DNA from: Nocardia shimofusensis NBRC 100134 | GTDB taxonomy: Bacteria; Actinomycetota; Actinomycetes; Mycobacteriales; Mycobacteriaceae | Assembly (NCBI RefSeq): GCF_001613125.1 | Contig: NZ_BDBT01000010.1 | Location: 170,257 to 234,256, forward strand | DNA: 64,000 bases | Direction: 5' to 3' | Shown here: one piece after another, positions 60,922 to 64,000 of the stretch | Layout: each line of letters starts with the position of its first letter | Position numbering within the stretch: the first letter of the stretch is position 1 | Translations under genes and position numbers: made by a program | Notes under the pieces: model-generated | Told to the model about the DNA's origin: nothing | What the model saw: the letters and a program-made list of their open reading frames with translations, nothing else | The model's database searches: none

Positions 60922-62157
60922 TCACCGGCCGGAGTCCGCGGACAGCCGCACGGGCAGCGACCGATGACCGTGGGCGACGAAGCTGCTCAACGGCTCGAGC
61001 GCTTCCGGCGCGACGGCGAGCGTGAGGTCGGGGAACCGGTGGAACAGCGCGGGCAGCGCGATCCCGGCTTCCAGGCGGGCCAGCGGCGCGCCGAGGCAGT
61101 AGTGCGGGCCGTAGCCGAAGGACAGGTGCTCGTTGCTCGGGCGGGCCGGGTCGAAATCGTCGGCGTCGGATCCGTGCGAGCGGCGGTTGGCGGCGGCGAA
61201 GCAGGCGAGAACGGCCTCCCCGGCCTTGATCCGTCTGCCCGCCACATCGATGTCCACGACCGCGTACCGCAGCGGCAGATTCGCCACCGGCGGCGCCCAC
61301 CGCAAGGTCTCCTCGACGAGACTCGACCAGCTGATCCGCCCGGCACGAAGCCGAACCAGCAGCTCAGGGCGGCGCAGCAACTGACACACCGCCTGGTCGA
61401 GCAGGTTCACGGTGGTCTCGTAGCCGGCGCTGATCATCAGCAGCAGCGTGTGCACCAGCTCTTCCTCGCTCAGCCGGTCCCCGTCGTCGCGATGACCGAT
61501 GAGCAGACTGGTCATGTCCTCCCCCGGCTCGGCCCGGCGGCGGGCCACGAGCGTGGTCAGGATGTCGACCATCTCGGCGAACGTGACTCGCGGATCACGG
61601 TGCGGCGCAGTCGAGAAGATCTCCCCGACACACACCCGCAGCCCATCCCGCAGGTCCGTCGGGACACCCATCAGCGCGGTGATCACCCGCAACGGCACCT
61701 GCGCCGCGAACTCCTCCCGCAGATCCACCACCGCCCCCGCGGGCCGCGCGGCCAGCCCGTCGAGCAACTCGGTGACGATCCGCCTGATCTGCGGCCGCAG
61801 CAAGTCGATCCGGCGCGCGGTGAAGGCGGGCCCGACGAGTCGGCGCAGCCGTTGATGGTCGGTGCCGTAGGCGGTGAACATATTGCGCACCGACACCCAC
61901 GAGATCAGCGGCCAGTCCGGCGGGACCAGTCCGGCGACGAAATCCGGCCAATGCCGATGGGCGTCCTTGGACACCCGCCAATCGACGAACAGATCCTTCA
62001 CCAGGTCGGCATCGGTCACCGCCCAGGCACGTATCCCGCCGGGCAGCACCACCGGCACCAACGGCCCCAGCTCACGCAGCCGGGCCGCTTCACCGGCGAT
62101 ATCGGTCCCGGTGACATCGAGCACGACGGGTGTGGGGGCGGACTGAAGATCGGTCAT
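60922..62157 (-). CDS. Cytochrome P450 (CYP154-like, downstream of a CYP157-like gene)
   Basis: The product of 411 residues has canonical P450 motifs: I-helix LMISAGYETTVNLL, K-helix EETLRWAPPVANLPLR (ExxR intact), PERF-like DPARPSNEHLSFG, and the haem loop FGYGPHYCLGAPLARLE (Cys about 353). It follows the upstream P450 after 29 nt, so both are in one unit. In streptomycetes, paired CYP157/CYP154 genes end conservon operons; that context is not visible here. Substrate unknown. Confidence 0.9.
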   Translation of the reverse strand: MTDLQSAPTPVVLDVTGTDIAGEAARLRELGPLVPVVLPGGIRAWAVTDADLVKDLFVDWRVSKDAHRHWPDFVAGLVPPDWPLISWVSVRNMFTAYGTDHQRLRRLVGPAFTARRIDLLRPQIRRIVTELLDGLAARPAGAVVDLREEFAAQVPLRVITALMGVPTDLRDGLRVCVGEIFSTAPHRDPRVTFAEMVDILTTLVARRRAEPGEDMTSLLIGHRDDGDRLSEEELVHTLLLMISAGYETTVNLLDQAVCQLLRRPELLVRLRAGRISWSSLVEETLRWAPPVANLPLRYAVVDIDVAGRRIKAGEAVLACFAAANRRSHGSDADDFDPARPSNEHLSFGYGPHYCLGAPLARLEAGIALPALFHRFPDLTLAVAPEALEPLSSFVAHGHRSLPVRLSADSGR

Positions 62158-62186
62158 CACGTTTGCCTTCTCGAGTCGGATGGATG

Positions 62187-63398
62187 TCAACGGCCGGTGG
62201 GTACAGCCAGCGGCGGAACAGGCGCGAAGACGACAGGCAGCGTTTCCAGCGCCCGGTGGAACGGTCCGGGCCGCCACCGCAGCTGGTCTGCGGGAACCGC
62301 AGGCACGATCTCCGGCAGGGCGTCGAGGAACTGATCGATCGCGTCCCCGGCGATCAGATGAGCCAGCCGCGACGCCGGGCACCTGTGCGGTCCGGCACCG
62401 AGCGCCAGATGCGATGCGTTGTGCCGGATATCGCCGCCCACGATGTCCGGATCGGTATTGCACGCGGCCAGGCTGATCACGACCGGCTGATGCGCGGGCA
62501 CCCACACCGCGCCGCCGATCAACTGCGGCCGACGCGGATAGGACATGCAGAAATTCGCGATCGGCGGGTCACGGAACAGCACGCGCTCGAGCGCGTCCCG
62601 GGTCGAGCACGCCCCACCGGCGACATCACCCCCGAAATCGGCGCGCGTCATCATCGACAGCAGCGCGTTGGCGATCAGGTTGGTCAACGGCTCACTCGCC
62701 GCGCCGTAGAGGGTGACCAGCTGGTGGACGAGTTCCTCGTCGGTGAGACCGGCGCGGTGGGCCGCCAGCCAGGAGGTGACGTCCCGACTCGGCCGGGCAC
62801 GTTTGCGGCGGACCAGTTCGGCCAGCGCCTCCACCAGCAGCCGGTTCCCCTCGGCGGCGTCGGTCGTGTCGAAGACCATCGCCATACCGGTGGCGGCTTG
62901 CTCGCTGAGGTCGGGGTCGCATCCCAGCAGGTCGCTGATCACGTCGAAGACCAGCGGGAAGGCGAACTCGCCGATCAGGTCGGCGTAGCCGCGTTCGCAG
63001 AACCGGTTGATGTGGTCGAGGGCGATGCGCTCGACCACGGCGTGGGTGGCGTGGAGGTCGACCCGGTCGAGCGCGGCCACGGTGGCGGAGCGGTATCGGG
63101 CGTGCTCGGGGCCGGTGCTGCGCAGGGCGTTGGGGCGCCACTGCATCATCGGCAACACCGGGCAGTGCGGTGGGATGTCTTGCTGCCAGGTGCGGGGGTC
63201 GGTGGGGAAATGCTCGGGGTCGTGCAGGATCTCCAGGGCGGTCCGGTACCCGATCACCAAGGTTGCGGGGACGCCCGGCGCGAGCCATACCGGAACCAGT
63301 GATCCGAACCGCTCGCGCATCTGCGCGTAGACGGCGTGCGGGTTGACCGCGAACTGCTCGGTGTACATCGAGACGCGGAACGCGTTGTCTGCGAGCAC
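62187..63398 (-). CDS. Cytochrome P450 with degenerate ExxR (CYP157-like)
   Basis: The product of 403 residues (GTG 63398) has the haem loop LALGAGPHRCPASRLAH (Cys about 338), but the K-helix reads ERVLFRDPPIAN. Aligned on the PP motif to the downstream P450 (EETLRWAPPVAN), the ExxR Glu and Arg become Arg and Phe. The I-helix region GAASEPLTNLI also departs from AGxxT. CYP157 members in Streptomyces likewise lack the normal ExxR yet are expressed with a CYP154 partner. The Met at 63368 (MYTEQFAV) is a possible later start. Confidence 0.82.
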   Translation of the reverse strand: MLADNAFRVSMYTEQFAVNPHAVYAQMRERFGSLVPVWLAPGVPATLVIGYRTALEILHDPEHFPTDPRTWQQDIPPHCPVLPMMQWRPNALRSTGPEHARYRSATVAALDRVDLHATHAVVERIALDHINRFCERGYADLIGEFAFPLVFDVISDLLGCDPDLSEQAATGMAMVFDTTDAAEGNRLLVEALAELVRRKRARPSRDVTSWLAAHRAGLTDEELVHQLVTLYGAASEPLTNLIANALLSMMTRADFGGDVAGGACSTRDALERVLFRDPPIANFCMSYPRRPQLIGGAVWVPAHQPVVISLAACNTDPDIVGGDIRHNASHLALGAGPHRCPASRLAHLIAGDAIDQFLDALPEIVPAVPADQLRWRPGPFHRALETLPVVFAPVPPLAVPTGR

Positions 63399-63757
63399 AG
63401 GTGAGCCGTAACCAGCCGGACACCTTCTAGAGACTGCGGATGATGTTGTGAGCAAGACAGGTACTCCGAAATCCGAGGAGTTGGATAAGGTGCGCGGTAC
63501 GTCGGCAAACCCGCTTCGGCCGCAGGCTGGCGCGGAACAACGACACGATCGGAACCACGCACCTGAAGCCAGGTTCAGCAGAGCCGGCAGCGACGGAATC
63601 GCTTGTGGCGATCTGGGTTCCGACGGTGAGCTCAGGGCGTCTTCGACCTGGTGGCGAGCTGGTTCAACTATTTCGCGGCGGTGCAGGTCAGACCAGGTAC
63701 AGACGAGGCACTCCGGGGGTACCCTCGGTGCACTCGGCGGTGGTGAGGGGGAACCGG
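63399..63757. other. Divergent intergenic region
   Basis: About 360 bp between the CYP157-like gene and the HTH gene. Frames there are Arg/Ser-rich without family features. No clear operator or repeat; it should hold the P450 promoter and the HTH promoter. Confidence 0.45.
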
Positions 63758-64000
63758 ATGCAGGCGCGTGGGCTATGGACCGGACGCGAGGTCGCCGCAT
63801 TCAGGCAAGCGCTGGGCATGAGTCGAGAAGCCTTCGCAGCCCACACCGGCGTGTCTGCCGAGGCGGTGCGGAAGTGGGAGAGGCGTCGACAAACCATCCA
63901 GCTCACCGCCCCCTACGCCGCCAGGATGGATCGGAAGCTCCATCAAGCCGATGCTGTTGACACAGAGCGCTTCTGGTCGATTCTGCAAAGCACGGAGGAC
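63758..64000 (+). CDS. HTH (XRE-like) protein, 3' end outside window
   Basis: ATG 63758 with GAGGGGG about 7 nt upstream opens a frame still open at the window end (81 residues visible). It encodes an N-terminal helix-turn-helix: WTGREVAAFRQALGMSREAF, AAHTGVSAEAVRKWERR, followed by a basic helix (ARMDRKLHQAD) and ERFWSILQSTED. The order (Xre HTH then a longer C-terminus) fits an actinobacterial XRE/TPR regulator. The remainder lies beyond the window. Confidence 0.75.
   Translation, partial: MQARGLWTGREVAAFRQALGMSREAFAAHTGVSAEAVRKWERRRQTIQLTAPYAARMDRKLHQADAVDTERFWSILQSTED

Noticed and set aside
60742..62334. A 530-codon frame opposite the CYP154-like gene
   Set aside because: Antisense shadow of a P450 with intact motifs.

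Overview
The window is high-GC actinobacterial chromosome, most likely Nocardia or a close mycolate-producing relative. The evidence is an ESX accessory pair (PPE-like protein plus EspG), FAS-II genes for mycolic-acid synthesis (fabD-acpM-kasA-accD6), two tandem MspA-family porins of the NfpA/NfpB type, a WS/DGAT wax-ester synthase, an NDMA-dependent alcohol dehydrogenase and a DinB-type (mycothiol-associated) protein. Several blocks follow the gene order of the Mycobacterium tuberculosis Rv2226-Rv2247 region (Nif3-like, cobC, ptpA, SURF1, cobD, ahpE, DUF3052, aceE, mabR, fabD, acpM, kasA, accD6). I judged species and synteny from remembered family and gene-order knowledge, not from a database search.

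Layout. 0-1.5 kb: ESX accessory genes, the first cut by the window edge. 1.5-7.1 kb: membrane protein, Nif3-like protein, cobC, ptpA-SURF1, cobD. 7.2-14.1 kb: accessory insert relative to the mycobacterial order (ECF41 sigma factor, alanine dehydrogenase, gamma-carbonic anhydrase, TetR, an orphan TaqI-like DNA methyltransferase, nitroreductase, HxlR). 14.2-22.8 kb: minus-strand lipid and central-carbon block aceE-mabR, then fabD-acpM-kasA, then accD6. An inverted repeat fitting a MabR operator lies ahead of fabD, and an intrinsic terminator separates kasA from accD6. 23-35 kb: lipoprotein, DUF3052, ahpE, tRNA-Val, DUF3145, serine hydrolase, alcohol dehydrogenase with a KstR-like operator, DinB, phosphotransferase, fused pabAB and a large TerD/TerB/HNH fusion protein. 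35-42 kb: two regulators, a divergent pair of near-identical small membrane proteins, two MspA porins, DJ-1/PfpI, a PLD-type cardiolipin synthase, VOC protein and a small lipoprotein. 42.7-46 kb: tRNA(CAU), a Gly/Cys-rich membrane protein divergent from a WH/HH glycine-rich-domain protein, WS/DGAT and ppnP. 46-55.3 kb: the kdp potassium operon (small membrane protein, kdpF, kdpA, kdpB, kdpC, kdpD, kdpE), split between kdpA and kdpB by a TnpB-only IS200/IS605-type element in the opposite orientation. 55.5-60.1 kb: a decay zone holding a truncated CoA-transferase, a frameshifted small gene, a VOC/SRPBCC chimeric remnant and a frameshifted glycosyltransferase-39 remnant, interleaved with intact sugar-dehydrogenase, Fic and VOC genes. 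60.3-64 kb: two small unknown genes, a tandem pair of P450s of which the upstream one lacks a normal ExxR motif, and the start of an HTH gene cut by the window end.

The strongest candidates for something undescribed are the TerD-DUF2510-zinc ribbon-TerB-PH-HNH single-chain protein, the Gly/Cys-rich membrane protein with its divergent WH/HH partner, and the divergent duplicated two-helix membrane proteins. The TnpB insertion in kdpFABC and the P450 pair with a degenerate K-helix are also worth following.
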